DNA of 64,000 nt from Microbacterium sp. MYb54 (GCF_002979515.1 NZ_PCPA01000009.1:62001-126000), one strand, 5' to 3'; positions 8,778 through 17,727 are shown, numbered from the stretch's first letter. Program-made: numbers and translations. The notes: generated from the letters alone by a model not told the origin.

Positions 8778-9850
8778 CAGATTCCCCTCGCCCCGGATGG
8801 GATCAACCGGTTGAGCACGATGTTGACCAGCAGGTTGAAGACCACGACGACCACGATCGAGATCACGAGAACGCCCTGCACAGCCGGCACATCGCCGCGC
8901 AGCGCCGAGTCGGCGGCGAACCGCCCGTAGCCCGCGATCCCGAAGATCGTCTCGGTGACGACCGCTCCGCCCAGAAGCGCGGGGAACTTGAGGCCGAGGA
9001 TCGCGACCGTCGGTCCGACGCCGTTTCGCAGCCCGTGTGCGAAGAAGATGCGCTGCGGACTGAGCCCGCGCACGCGCGCCCCGACGATGTAGTTCTGCCG
9101 GTAGACGTCGACGAGCCCGACCCGCAGCTGCCGAGCGACGTCTGCGACCGTGTCGACGCTCAGCGCGATCGCCGGCAGCGTCGCGAACCAGAGCCACGAG
9201 CCGAGCCCCTGGCTGAACGGGGCGTACCCGGTCGCGGGGAACCAGTGCAGGGTCACCGCGAAGACCGACACCAGGAGGATGCCGACGATGAAGGGCGGGA
9301 GGGTGGAGATCACCGCGGCGAACGCCGTGATCCCTCGGTCCAGCAACGATCCCTGCCGCGCCGCCGCCAGTGCGCCGAGGGCCGCGCCGACCACCACGCC
9401 GATCAACAGCGCGAACCCGGCGATCGACAGGCTGATGACGGCGCGATCCCACAGCACCTCCGAGACCGGGAAGCCGTTGTACCAGCTGGTGCCGAGGTCG
9501 CCGCGCAGCAGCGATCCGAACCACTGGAAGTACTGCACGAGGAAGGGCTGATCGAGACCCCACTCGGCCTCGATCTTCGCGACCGCCTCCGGTGTCGCGT
9601 TGTCACCCAGGATCAGATAGGCCGGGCTCAGTCCGCTCAGCTCCCGCAGCCAGAACGTCACGAAGGTGCCGAGGATGAACACGGGGACGAAGACCGAGAT
9701 CGGTCGAGCGATCGCCAGGAAGACCCGACGCCCACGGCGACGCACCACGGCACGACGCTCATCGACGGGCGGTCGGTGCGGCGGCGGTATCAGGAACGGC
9801 TTCTCGACGCGAGTCTTCTCGAGCTCGGTCGGCGCGATGTCGATGACCAT
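8777..9850 (-). CDS. Peptide-type ABC importer permease (DppB-like)
   Basis: A protein of 357 residues with a 45-residue basic N-terminal extension before the first membrane segment, a GDLGTSWYNGFPVSEVL periplasmic loop and the EAA-type loop VRGLSPQRIFFAHGLRNGVGPTVAILG. This is the usual DppB/OppB plan. The ATG is preceded by GGGAG. It forms the translocation pore with the product of the overlapping downstream gene. The upstream neighbour is an LLM flavin oxidoreductase separated by 39 bp that contain a short tandem repeat. Confidence 0.92.
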   Translation of the reverse strand: MVIDIAPTELEKTRVEKPFLIPPPHRPPVDERRAVVRRRGRRVFLAIARPISVFVPVFILGTFVTFWLRELSGLSPAYLILGDNATPEAVAKIEAEWGLDQPFLVQYFQWFGSLLRGDLGTSWYNGFPVSEVLWDRAVISLSIAGFALLIGVVVGAALGALAAARQGSLLDRGITAFAAVISTLPPFIVGILLVSVFAVTLHWFPATGYAPFSQGLGSWLWFATLPAIALSVDTVADVARQLRVGLVDVYRQNYIVGARVRGLSPQRIFFAHGLRNGVGPTVAILGLKFPALLGGAVVTETIFGIAGYGRFAADSALRGDVPAVQGVLVISIVVVVVFNLLVNIVLNRLIPSGARGI

Positions 9851-9866
9851 GGTGGTACTCCCAGCG

Positions 9867-9887
9867 GTTCGAGGTTCGAGGTTCGAG
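9867..9887 (+). repeat. 7-bp tandem repeat (GTTCGAG x3)
   Basis: Three perfect copies of GTTCGAG, with a fourth partial copy running into the stop codon of the LLM gene, fill the gap between two genes of the operon. Such short arrays can slip and change spacing; no other role is visible. Confidence 0.8.
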
Positions 9888-9889
9888 GT

Positions 9890-10912
9890 TCAGGCCGCCG
9901 TGACAGCGCCGACCTTGCCATGACGGGCGACGGGCAGAAGGGGGTAGATCTCCTCCGCGATGTGCACGAACGATTCGCGATAGTGCTCGCCGTCGTAGTC
10001 GAGCGGCACGCTGAAGAGGTAGTCGGTGGAGGAGGTCACCGTGGGGTCGGCGAGCAGTCCCTCCGCGATCTGCTCCGGCGACCCGAAGAGGATCGAGAAC
10101 CCGTGCAGGATGTCTTCCACCGAACCCTCCCTGGTGACTCCGGGCAGGGCACGGGGATTGCGCTGGAGATGGTCTCGGAAGAGCCGGACGGCCTCGGCCG
10201 CGTCCCGAGCGGGCAGGATCGACCGGGACACCCCGATCCGCGGCGCCGCCGAGGAGTCCAGCCCGTCGAGATAGGCCTCGACGAGCGGACGCTGCGCCGG
10301 CCCGGTGTTCCCACCGGCCACGAACCGATGCAGCTGCAGCCCATCGCCGGCGGTGCCGATGGCCCGTGCGGTCGTGACGTTGCCCGTCGCCTGCCAGATC
10401 CGCGACGGGAGCCGGCCGACCGGCGGGTAGAGCCCGTACTCGGTTCCGTCGCTCCCGGTCTCGGTGTGCGCGAAGGCCGCGCGCAACCTGGCCAGCGTCT
10501 CGGTGTACAGCTCTTCGCGTTCACGCTCGTCGAGCCCGAAGGCATGGTACGCCGCGGTGGAGAAGCCCCCCGGATTCCCCTTGCCGATGCCGAGCTCGAC
10601 CCGGTCGTCGCCGATCGTGTTCACGAGAGATGCCGTCTCGGCGATGCGCAGCGGATTGTCGAGCGCGAGCGGCACGACCGCCGTGCCGAGGCGGAGGCGC
10701 GTCGTGCGCTGAGTCAGCGCAGCGAGCAGCGTGAGCGCCGACGGCGAGCCGATGTCGGAGAAGTGCCCCTCCGCCAACCAGTACGTCTCGAAGCCGAGCT
10801 GCTCGATCCGCTGGGCGTTCTCGAACAAGGTGGCGAACGTGTCCGCGGCGTTCACGGAACGGGGAGGCACCTCGAACAGTGACAGTCCCGGCTTGATCGG
10901 TGTGGTCGTCAT
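9890..10912 (-). CDS. LLM-class flavin-dependent oxidoreductase
   Basis: A protein of 340 residues with the bacterial luciferase-like TIM barrel pattern: LGFETYWLAEGHFSDIGSP near 37-55, TTRLRLGTAVVPLALDNPLRIAE, a GIGKGNPGG phosphate-binding loop near 108, and an IWQATGN segment after the mid-barrel. These enzymes use reduced FMN (some F420) to oxidise C-S, C-N or carbonyl substrates. GAGGATGAC precedes the ATG. It sits between the ABC receptor gene and the permease genes, so the substrate is probably the imported compound. The exact reaction is unknown. Confidence 0.85.
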   Translation of the reverse strand: MTTTPIKPGLSLFEVPPRSVNAADTFATLFENAQRIEQLGFETYWLAEGHFSDIGSPSALTLLAALTQRTTRLRLGTAVVPLALDNPLRIAETASLVNTIGDDRVELGIGKGNPGGFSTAAYHAFGLDEREREELYTETLARLRAAFAHTETGSDGTEYGLYPPVGRLPSRIWQATGNVTTARAIGTAGDGLQLHRFVAGGNTGPAQRPLVEAYLDGLDSSAAPRIGVSRSILPARDAAEAVRLFRDHLQRNPRALPGVTREGSVEDILHGFSILFGSPEQIAEGLLADPTVTSSTDYLFSVPLDYDGEHYRESFVHIAEEIYPLLPVARHGKVGAVTAA

Positions 10913-10948
10913 GTCATCCTCGCTCTCGTCGTGTCGGTGCCGGCCGCG

Positions 10949-12508
10949 TCAGTCGCCGACCGTCACCCCTGCCCAGTTGAGCCACCCCTGCCCGTTCTGG
11001 AAGTTCGACGAGATGTCAGAGGTCTTCACCCAGGTGCTCGCCGAGGCCGCCAGCGGGATCACGGATCCGTCGAGGAAGCCGATCTCGTTCGCCGCACGCA
11101 CCCGGTCGAGGAACTCGGGATCGTCGATCGGGGTCGCTCGCAACTCGGTGATGGCGGCCTGGAAGGCGTCGGTCGTGTACGGCGAGCTCAGGTTCAGCAC
11201 GCCGTTGACGTCGAAGTGCTCGGTGAGCAGCTGCGTCGGCGAGTTGCGGCCCACCCAGCCGTAGAGCGAGAAAGCCGTCTCCTTCGCGAAGTAGCCCTTC
11301 GCCCAGTTCGGGTCGTTGTCGATCTTCACGGTGACGCCCACGTCGGCGAGCTGTGCCTGGACGAGCTCGGGGTAGGCGCTGTTCTGGAACGGCGAGGGGC
11401 TCAGGGTCACCTCTAGTCCATCGCCGTAGCCGGCTTCGGCGAGGAGCGCCTTCGCCTTCTTCGGGTCGTACTCGAAAGCGGTCTCGAGGTCTTCGTTGAA
11501 CGCCGCGTGCTCGGACGGCACGATCTGGTGCGTCACCTCGCCCTCACCGAGGAGCACACTGTCGACGAACGCCTGCTGGTCGATGGCGTAGCGGAACGCC
11601 TCGACCACTCGCTCGTCGGTGAAGGGCTCGACCTTGCGATTGACGTTGAGGAACTGCACACCCCAGTTCGTGGAGATGTCGGAGACCAGGTCGAGACCGG
11701 CATCCCGAGCTTCCTGGATCTGCGCGCCGCTGACCTGCGAGAAGTTGTACACGCCGGTCTGGATGCCGGAGACGACGGACGACGCGTCCACGCCGAAGGA
11801 GATCTCGATGCGGTCGATGTGGATCTCATCGGCGTTCCAGTAGTCGTCGAACTTCTCCAGATAGATGTGCGACTCCGGCACGTACTCCACGACCTTGAAG
11901 GGACCGGCGCCGACGGGCAGGCGGGAGTTCAGGGCGGCGGCATCGTCTGCGGTGGCGGTGGCCTTCTGGCTCGTGAGGAACCCGGCCCGGATGCTCAGCA
12001 GGTACGGCACCTGGTAGTCGACGCTCTTGAGGTGCACCGTGAAGTCCAGATCGCTGTCTGCCGTCACCGTGTCGATGTTGCTGTACGAGCCGAGCAGCGC
12101 GGAGTTCTCCTGCGTCTTCGCACGGTTGAAGTAGAAGGCGGCCGCCTCCGCGTTCACCGGCGACCCGTCCTGGAACGTGAGCCCGTCTTTGAGGGTGAAC
12201 GTCACGGCGGTGCCGTCGTCGTTGTACTCCCACGACTCGACGAGACCGGGAGCGGGCTTGCCGTCCTTCTCGGTGAGCAGGGGCTCGTAGATCGCGCCGA
12301 GCGTGAGGGATGCCCCGGTCGCACCGGTGACCACCGGGTCCCAGTTGCCCTGCGGAACAGACGCTGCCCACTTGATGACGGCGGGCTCTGATGCGCCCGA
12401 TCCGTCGGCGCCCGACGACGGCGCGCTCGCGCATCCCGTCAGCAGCAGGGCGGTTGCGGCGACGGCGGCGATCAGTGCGCGGGCCGGCCGCGCGACGGTG
12501 CGATTCAT
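10949..12508 (-). CDS. ABC importer lipoprotein receptor (peptide/nickel family)
   Basis: A protein of 519 residues in the SBP_bac_5 family (DppA/OppA cluster C). A lipoprotein signal is clear: basic start, hydrophobic core and lipobox LLTGC with the lipidated cysteine at residue 26. Family features include the mid-protein LKDGLTFQDGSPVNAEAAAFYFNR segment near 108-130 and the RYAIDQQAFVDSVLLGEG segment. It captures the substrate outside the membrane for the permeases encoded downstream. GAGGAG lies before the ATG. The operon context with monooxygenases and MetY suggests an organosulfur ligand. Confidence 0.92.
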   Translation of the reverse strand: MNRTVARPARALIAAVAATALLLTGCASAPSSGADGSGASEPAVIKWAASVPQGNWDPVVTGATGASLTLGAIYEPLLTEKDGKPAPGLVESWEYNDDGTAVTFTLKDGLTFQDGSPVNAEAAAFYFNRAKTQENSALLGSYSNIDTVTADSDLDFTVHLKSVDYQVPYLLSIRAGFLTSQKATATADDAAALNSRLPVGAGPFKVVEYVPESHIYLEKFDDYWNADEIHIDRIEISFGVDASSVVSGIQTGVYNFSQVSGAQIQEARDAGLDLVSDISTNWGVQFLNVNRKVEPFTDERVVEAFRYAIDQQAFVDSVLLGEGEVTHQIVPSEHAAFNEDLETAFEYDPKKAKALLAEAGYGDGLEVTLSPSPFQNSAYPELVQAQLADVGVTVKIDNDPNWAKGYFAKETAFSLYGWVGRNSPTQLLTEHFDVNGVLNLSSPYTTDAFQAAITELRATPIDDPEFLDRVRAANEIGFLDGSVIPLAASASTWVKTSDISSNFQNGQGWLNWAGVTVGD

Positions 12509-12555
12509 GATGGTGCTCTCCTCGGGTTCGGGTGATGTTCAGGCGGCGGGACGGA

Positions 12556-13950
12556 TCACGCGCCGACGGCGCTCCGCGCCGGGGTGGAAGAGCCGGGCAG
12601 CGGTGCCGGAGCTGACCCCTCGCGGCGCGCACGGGTCCAGCGGTTCTCCGGGACGGGGAGGCCGAGGTTGCCGCGGAGCGTGGTCGCCTCGTACTCCGTG
12701 CGCACGACACCGCGCTCTCGCAGGATCGGCAGCACCTCGTCGATGAACCTCCGCAGCTGCGCCGGGTGACCACCGTGGAGGTTAATCCCGTCGAGGGCTC
12801 CGGCCTCGAACCATCGCTGCAGCTCATCGGCGACGGTGACCGCCGAACCGGTGAACGGCGAGGGGTGCGGTCCGGAAATCGACTCGACGGTCTCGCGCAG
12901 GGTCCATCCCCGCTCGCCCGCGAGCGCGACGATCCGCGCTGACTGCGTGTAGAAGCCGCGCTCCGCATGGGTGAGCGCCTCGGCGGGGAACGGAGCGTCG
13001 AGGTCGTACTGCCGGAAGTCATGCCAGCCGAACCCGCGCCCGAACTCGGCGAGCGCCCGCTCGAAGTCGTTGTCGGCCAGGCCCTGCGCGCGCTCGGCGG
13101 CACGGGCTTCGTCGTCGGTGTCGCCCACGGTCACCGTGATGCCGGGGACGATGAGGATCTCCTCGGGGTTGCGGCCGAACCCGGCAGCACGACGACGGAT
13201 GTCCTCGGCGAAGGCGACGCCCGCTTCGACCGTCGGCGCGTGCGTGAAGATGGCGTCGGCGGTGCGGGCTCCGAGATCGCGCCCCTGCTCGGAGTCGCCG
13301 GCCTGGAAGACCACGGGGTGCCCCTGCGGCGAGCGCTCGAGGTTCAGCGGACCGGTGACCGAGAAGAACTCACCGCGATGATCGAGGGTGTGCTGACGCG
13401 AACGGTCGAGGAACAGGCGGGTCTGGCGGTCACGCGGGAAGGCGTCGTCCTCGTAGGAGTCCCAGAGGGCGCGGGTGACCTCGATGTGCTCGAGCGCGCG
13501 TCCATAGCGGGTGTCGTAGTCGTAGTGCTGCTCGAGGCCGAAGTTCCCTGCCGTGCCGGAGTCGCCGCTGGTGACGACGTTCCATCCGGCGCGGCCCTTG
13601 CTGATCAGGTCGAGCGACCCGAAGCGGCGGGCGACGTGGAAGGGCTCGTCGTATGAGGTGCTCAGTGTGCCGATGAGGCCGATGTTCGTGGTGACGGCGG
13701 CGAGCGCCGAGAGGAGCGTGAGCGGCTCGAGGCGGTTGAGGTAGTGGGGCGGGGAGTCGGGGGTGATGAAGTTGCTGTCGACGATGAACACGAAGTCGAA
13801 CTTCGCGTCCTCCGCGAGACGTGCGATCTCGATGTACTGGTCGAGGTCGACGCTCGCGTCACCGGGGATCTGCGGGTCCAACCACTGGAAGTGCTTGCCC
13901 GGGCCACCCGTGGGTGTGGGGGCGATGCCCAGTTTGAGCTGCCGTGCCAT
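12556..13950 (-). CDS. NtaA/SnaA/DszA-type FMN-dependent monooxygenase
   Basis: A protein of 464 residues from the ATG at 13950, preceded by GGAAGGA; a 19-codon upstream extension of the frame has no initiation signal. The long LLM form with NVVTSGD (about 140), a characteristic GDSEQGRDLGARTADAIFT block and the C-terminal GFNLHG-like DGINLHGGHPAQLRRFIDEVLPIL is the NtaA/SnaA/SoxA/DszA family. Members need FMNH2 from a separate reductase and attack nitrilotriacetate, sulfones or similar compounds. Its place at the head of the ABC operon, near MetY and an SfnG-like enzyme, favours an organosulfur substrate. Confidence 0.87.
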   Translation of the reverse strand: MARQLKLGIAPTPTGGPGKHFQWLDPQIPGDASVDLDQYIEIARLAEDAKFDFVFIVDSNFITPDSPPHYLNRLEPLTLLSALAAVTTNIGLIGTLSTSYDEPFHVARRFGSLDLISKGRAGWNVVTSGDSGTAGNFGLEQHYDYDTRYGRALEHIEVTRALWDSYEDDAFPRDRQTRLFLDRSRQHTLDHRGEFFSVTGPLNLERSPQGHPVVFQAGDSEQGRDLGARTADAIFTHAPTVEAGVAFAEDIRRRAAGFGRNPEEILIVPGITVTVGDTDDEARAAERAQGLADNDFERALAEFGRGFGWHDFRQYDLDAPFPAEALTHAERGFYTQSARIVALAGERGWTLRETVESISGPHPSPFTGSAVTVADELQRWFEAGALDGINLHGGHPAQLRRFIDEVLPILRERGVVRTEYEATTLRGNLGLPVPENRWTRARREGSAPAPLPGSSTPARSAVGA

Positions 13951-14042
13951 CTCGTGTTCCTTCCGGTCCGTTTCGCGTTGGAGCGATTGTGACCGAGAGC
14001 GGAACAAAGAGGCGAGCAGGTTTCTTTTTGTTTCGCCCGGTG

Positions 14043-14056
14043 TCGGAACATACCGA
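14043..14056. promoter_or_regulatory. Possible regulator site TCGG-N6-CCGA
   Basis: An imperfect inverted repeat (TCGGAACATACCGA) in the 136-bp gap between the monooxygenase and the MocR gene. The same TCGGAACAT recurs at 16323-16331 upstream of metY, and CGGAACA also at 14000-14006. It is a candidate site for the MocR regulator encoded next door; support is only positional. Confidence 0.3.
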
Positions 14057-14086
14057 GGAGATGGTGTCAGAAGAGGCGGAGGCGGG

Positions 14087-15481
14087 TCAGTCGAAGAACT
14101 CGCGGGCGCCGAGGCGGGTGGCCTTCGCGACGTCGGAGGCGAGGTCGTCGATCACGACCGCATCGTCGGGGAGCTGCGTGACCGAGATGCGCAGCATCTG
14201 GTCCCCTCCCGCTCCGACGAACGACCGGCTGCCGGCACCGACGACGATCCCGCGGCGGGCGAGGGCGAGGAGGGCGGCGGTCTCATCCGGTACGTCGACC
14301 CACACCACGAGGCTGTTCTCGCCCGCACGGGCCGTCAGCCCCTGTGCGCGTAGGGCGCTCAGCAGCGCCTCGCGGCGCGAGGCGTAGCGCTCACGGGCGA
14401 CGGCGACGGAAGCCGCAGCCTCAGGACTCCGCACGAGATACGCCAGGGTGTTCTGAAGGATGCGGCTGTTCGACCCGACCCCGTGGCTGCGCAGGCGCAT
14501 GGCCCGCTCGATCAGCTCGGAGGCACCCCCGAGCACCGAGGTGCGCACGTCGATTCCGTAGGCCTTGCAGAAGCTGCGGATGCGCAGCACCCTGCCCTCC
14601 AGCAACGCACCCATCGACGGGGTCGGCGCCGATTCGAGCGGGCCGATCGAGTCGTCCTCGATCACCCACGGAACGTGCTCCCGTTCGGCCAGCACGGCGG
14701 CCAGTTCTGCGGTGCGCTCTGGCGTCACGACGTGCCGGACCGCGAACGGAGCGCCCGGCTGGAAGACGAACGCCGCAGCACCCGCATCGAGTGCCGCCCG
14801 CAGCGCCTCGGGTCGCGGGCCCTCGGCATCCGATTCCACGCCGACGGCCTGCAGACCCAGATCGCGCAGGGTGTCGAGCACGCCGGGGCCGAGGGGTTCG
14901 TCGACCGCGACGATCGTCCCCGGCGGGGCAGCCGCCTCGATCGCGAGCAGCAGCGCCTCGGTGCCGCCACCCGCAGTCATCCACGCCTCCGGGGCGAAGG
15001 GCCAGTCGTCTGCGACGGCGTCGCGCAGGCGGTCGGTCATCACCTCGCGGCCGAACACGTTGAGGGTCTCGGCGTCGAGGCTGGAGAGCAGCGCATCGCC
15101 GAGCGGCGGATGCAGCCGGATGTCGGTGGCCGCCTGACCGAGGTCGATACCGCCCCACCCCGCGAAGTCGCTGCCGGGCAGCGGGAGCACCACGGTGCCA
15201 CCACGCCGCTGCGTGCGGATCAACCCCTGATCGCGCAGAGTGCTCCAGGCGGAGACGACGCTGCCGGCGCTGACCCGCCCGGTCCGCGCGAGGTCGCGCA
15301 CGGTGGGGAGCTGCGCACCGGCCGGCAGCTCACCGGAACGGATCAGGGTGGCGATCGCGGAGCTGAGCTCTTCGGCGCTGCGCCCGTCGACATGATCGAG
15401 CACCCATTCCGGGGAGACCACGCCACGTTCCGTCGACAGGGTCATCCGTACCGCTTTCTTCCGGGCTCCTGGCGCCGACAT
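14087..15481 (-). CDS. MocR-type GntR/aminotransferase regulator
   Basis: About 464 residues. The N-terminal part (about 30-95) is a GntR winged helix (LSSAIATLIRSGELPAGAQLPTVRDLARTGRVSAGSV), the rest a class I aminotransferase fold with the PLP lysine in IRSFCKAYGID. This is the MocR/PdxR architecture, in which PLP or a PLP-substrate aldimine controls DNA binding. ATG codons at 15481, 15445 and an upstream frame to 15526 are possible; the last lies inside a terminator hairpin and is rejected. It probably regulates the neighbouring sulfur genes. Confidence 0.85.
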   Translation of the reverse strand: MSAPGARKKAVRMTLSTERGVVSPEWVLDHVDGRSAEELSSAIATLIRSGELPAGAQLPTVRDLARTGRVSAGSVVSAWSTLRDQGLIRTQRRGGTVVLPLPGSDFAGWGGIDLGQAATDIRLHPPLGDALLSSLDAETLNVFGREVMTDRLRDAVADDWPFAPEAWMTAGGGTEALLLAIEAAAPPGTIVAVDEPLGPGVLDTLRDLGLQAVGVESDAEGPRPEALRAALDAGAAAFVFQPGAPFAVRHVVTPERTAELAAVLAEREHVPWVIEDDSIGPLESAPTPSMGALLEGRVLRIRSFCKAYGIDVRTSVLGGASELIERAMRLRSHGVGSNSRILQNTLAYLVRSPEAAASVAVARERYASRREALLSALRAQGLTARAGENSLVVWVDVPDETAALLALARRGIVVGAGSRSFVGAGGDQMLRISVTQLPDDAVVIDDLASDVAKATRLGAREFFD

Positions 15482-15509
15482 CTCATCGACGGCCTCGCCT
15501 GCCACGATA

Positions 15510-15535
15510 CAAGCCCCGGCGGCCACCGGGGTTTG
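15510..15535 (-). terminator. Hairpin after the alpha/beta hydrolase
   Basis: A stem of CAAgCCCCGG/CCGGGGtTTG with a 6-nt loop starts 10 bp beyond the hydrolase stop on the minus strand, followed by TTGTAT-type sequence. It separates the hydrolase from the MocR gene. Confidence 0.55.
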
Positions 15536-15544
15536 TTCCGACCC

Positions 15545-16288
15545 TCAGCCGACCTGCTCCACGAGTGGGATGCCCGCGCCGTCACCGCGACGAAGAATCG
15601 GTGCAGCACCCGGCAGGCGCAGGCGCTCGAGAAACTGCACGATCGCGGCCGCGACCGACCGGTGGCTCACGTCGTTGAGGATGTCGTGCCGCCCGTCGAC
15701 CACGAACACGACCTCCGCGTCCGGTGCCGCAGCGAGAACAGCCGCAGCCTCGATCGCCGGCGCCACCCGGTCGGCGTCTCCGTGCACCGCCAGGACCGGC
15801 ACCGTCAACGACGCCAGATCCGCGGCGTCGAGCACCCCGCTCCCGGCGTGCAGCTGTCCTGGCTCAATCGCTCCCGCGCCCGCCAGCACACCGCGATGCA
15901 CCGGGCACGCCGAGCGGACGTCGAGCTCGTCCTCCCAGGACGAAGGATCATCGCCCGCCCGCTCCGTCAGCACGCCGGCGAGCACGACGCCTGACACGGA
16001 GGCCCTTCCCGCGGCGCGGACGACCGCCGCAGCGCCGGCATCCGATCCGATCAGGACCACCGGCAGCACCGGATCGGTCTGCGTGATCAGGTCGTCGATC
16101 CCGCGAAGCACCGTCCCCTCATCGCCGGGTTCCCCGGGCTCGTTTCCCCGCCCGACGACCGCGGTGCGATAGCCGTCGAAAGCCAGCCGTCGTGAGAGCC
16201 GCCGGTACACGGCATCCGTCTCGCCCCTCCCCCCGACGACGATGACCGCTCCTCGCGGCGGCGTCTCCGGCTCCACCCATTTCGGCAT
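15545..16288 (-). CDS. Alpha/beta hydrolase with Asp at the nucleophile elbow
   Basis: A protein of 247 residues from the ATG at 16288, with GAGGAG 8 nt upstream; a GTG at 16297 overlaps that ribosome-binding site and is less likely. The fold is shown by GAVIVVGGRGETDAVY (oxyanion region), the elbow GSDAG at 81-85, the acid loop VPVLAVHGDADRV (about 164-174) and the catalytic His201 in VDGRHDILND. The elbow residue is Asp83 where esterases have Ser, as in dehalogenases and epoxide hydrolases. It is divergent from metY. The substrate is unknown. Confidence 0.8.
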   Translation of the reverse strand: MPKWVEPETPPRGAVIVVGGRGETDAVYRRLSRRLAFDGYRTAVVGRGNEPGEPGDEGTVLRGIDDLITQTDPVLPVVLIGSDAGAAAVVRAAGRASVSGVVLAGVLTERAGDDPSSWEDELDVRSACPVHRGVLAGAGAIEPGQLHAGSGVLDAADLASLTVPVLAVHGDADRVAPAIEAAAVLAAAPDAEVVFVVDGRHDILNDVSHRSVAAAIVQFLERLRLPGAAPILRRGDGAGIPLVEQVG

Positions 16289-16421
16289 GCTCACCACTCC
16301 TCAGGTCACGCGACAACTTGTATCGGAACATTATCGACAATGCTCAGAAATGTTACGAGACAAATCGCAACAGTGTGGAGGCGCGTGCAACCATTGCCTC
16401 GTTCCCGGAGGAGGAAGAGCA

Positions 16422-17726
16422 GTGACAGACACCACACGAGCGGGCTTCGCGACCGAGCAGATCCGCGCCGGCTACACCGCCGGCACTCCGCAGAATGCCG
16501 CGGTCCCCCCGATCTATCAGACCGTCGGCTACGAGTTCGAGAGCTTCGCCGCAGCCCGCGAGATCTTCGCGCTTCGACGCACCGGCAACCTCTACAGCCG
16601 TACCGGCAACCCCACTCAGAGTGTGCTGGAGCAGCGCATGGCACGCCTCGACGGCGGAGTGGCCGCGCTGGCGACGGCCTCAGGACAGTCGGCCGTCGCC
16701 GTCGCGCTCCTCACCCTGGCCCGCGCGGGCGACCACATCGTCGCCGCCCGCCAGCTCTACGGCGGCACGGTCGACCTACTCACCGACCTCTTTCCCGATC
16801 TCGGGATCGAGACGACCCTGGTCGACCAGGACGACCTCGACGCCTGGCGTGATGCCGCACGACCGAACACCCGCGCGTTCTTCGCCGAGTCCATCGGCAA
16901 TCCGGTGGCCTCGGTGCTGCCGGTCGCCGAGGTCGCCGAGACCGCGCACGCTGCCGGCGTTCCGCTGATCGTCGACAACACCATCGCGACGCCCTATCTG
17001 CAACGGCCCAAGGAGTTCGGCGCCGACATCACGGTCTACTCGGCCACGAAGTTCATCGGCGGGCACGGCACCTCGCTCGGTGGAGTCATCGTCGACCTCG
17101 GCACCTTCGACTTCGGGGCGGATGCCGCGCGCTGGCCGCAGTTCACCCAGCCGTACCCGCGGGTGGGCGACGTCGTGCTGTGGGAGCGGTTCGGGCGCGA
17201 GGGAAGCGCGTTCCTCGTGTACGCGAAGACCAAGCTCGTGCACGATCTCGGCCCGGCACTGTCGCCCTACAACGCCTCTCAGCTGCTGATCGGGCTGGAG
17301 ACTCTCGATCTGCGCCTCGCCCGCCAGAACGCCTCCGCCCTCGCGATCGCCGAGCACCTGGCGCAGCATCCGGCCGTTGCACACGTCAATCACCCCGGGC
17401 TGCCGGGCAACCGCTGGCACGCGGCGGCGCAACGCTATCTGCCACGAGGGGCGGGCTCGGTCTTCTCGTTCGACCTCGCAACCGGCGACGAGCATGTCGA
17501 GGAGTTCATCGACTCGCTGCGACTCTTCTCGCTCGTCGCCAACATCGGCGATGCGCGCAGTCTCGTGGTGCATCCGGCCACGACCACGCACAGTCACCTC
17601 GACGACGCCCAGCTCACTGATGCGGGATTCGGGCGCGGCACCGTGCGGCTCTCGGTGGGCCTGGAAGACCCCGCCGATCTCATCCGCGACCTCGACCGGT
17701 CGCTTCAGCACATCTCGGAGGCATGA
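16422..17726 (+). CDS. metY: O-acetylhomoserine sulfhydrylase (MetY-like)
   Basis: A protein of 434 residues starting at GTG 16422 with GGAGGAGGAAG directly upstream. It is a Cys/Met-metabolism PLP enzyme: YSRTGNPTQ near 59, SGQSA (88-91), PLP lysine K210 in VYSATKFIGGHG and the SLVVHPATTTHS block. The large insertion and length match O-acetylhomoserine aminocarboxypropyltransferase, which makes homocysteine from O-acetylhomoserine and sulfide. The stop is one base before the ATG of an SfnG-like monooxygenase, implying coupling of sulfur release to assimilation. The frame stays open upstream to ATG 16350 through a Cys-rich stretch. Confidence 0.92.
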   Translation: MTDTTRAGFATEQIRAGYTAGTPQNAAVPPIYQTVGYEFESFAAAREIFALRRTGNLYSRTGNPTQSVLEQRMARLDGGVAALATASGQSAVAVALLTLARAGDHIVAARQLYGGTVDLLTDLFPDLGIETTLVDQDDLDAWRDAARPNTRAFFAESIGNPVASVLPVAEVAETAHAAGVPLIVDNTIATPYLQRPKEFGADITVYSATKFIGGHGTSLGGVIVDLGTFDFGADAARWPQFTQPYPRVGDVVLWERFGREGSAFLVYAKTKLVHDLGPALSPYNASQLLIGLETLDLRLARQNASALAIAEHLAQHPAVAHVNHPGLPGNRWHAAAQRYLPRGAGSVFSFDLATGDEHVEEFIDSLRLFSLVANIGDARSLVVHPATTTHSHLDDAQLTDAGFGRGTVRLSVGLEDPADLIRDLDRSLQHISEA

Positions 17727-17727
17727 C

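Noticed and set aside
8778..9563. N-terminal extension of the DppC-like permease frame
   Set aside because: It runs through the DppB-like gene in another frame with an arginine-rich composition; ATG 8777 gives the normal length and a stop/start overlap.
9867..9887. Tandem GTTCGAG as a regulatory array
   Set aside because: Only three 7-bp copies inside an operon gap; more easily explained by slippage.
9035..10882. Plus-strand open frame of 615 codons
   Set aside because: Arg/Glu/Asp-rich shadow of the antisense permease and LLM genes; no family motif and no initiation signal.
16289..16421. SAM or cobalamin riboswitch upstream of metY
   Set aside because: The 133-bp gap lacks the conserved cores of known SAM or cobalamin riboswitches.
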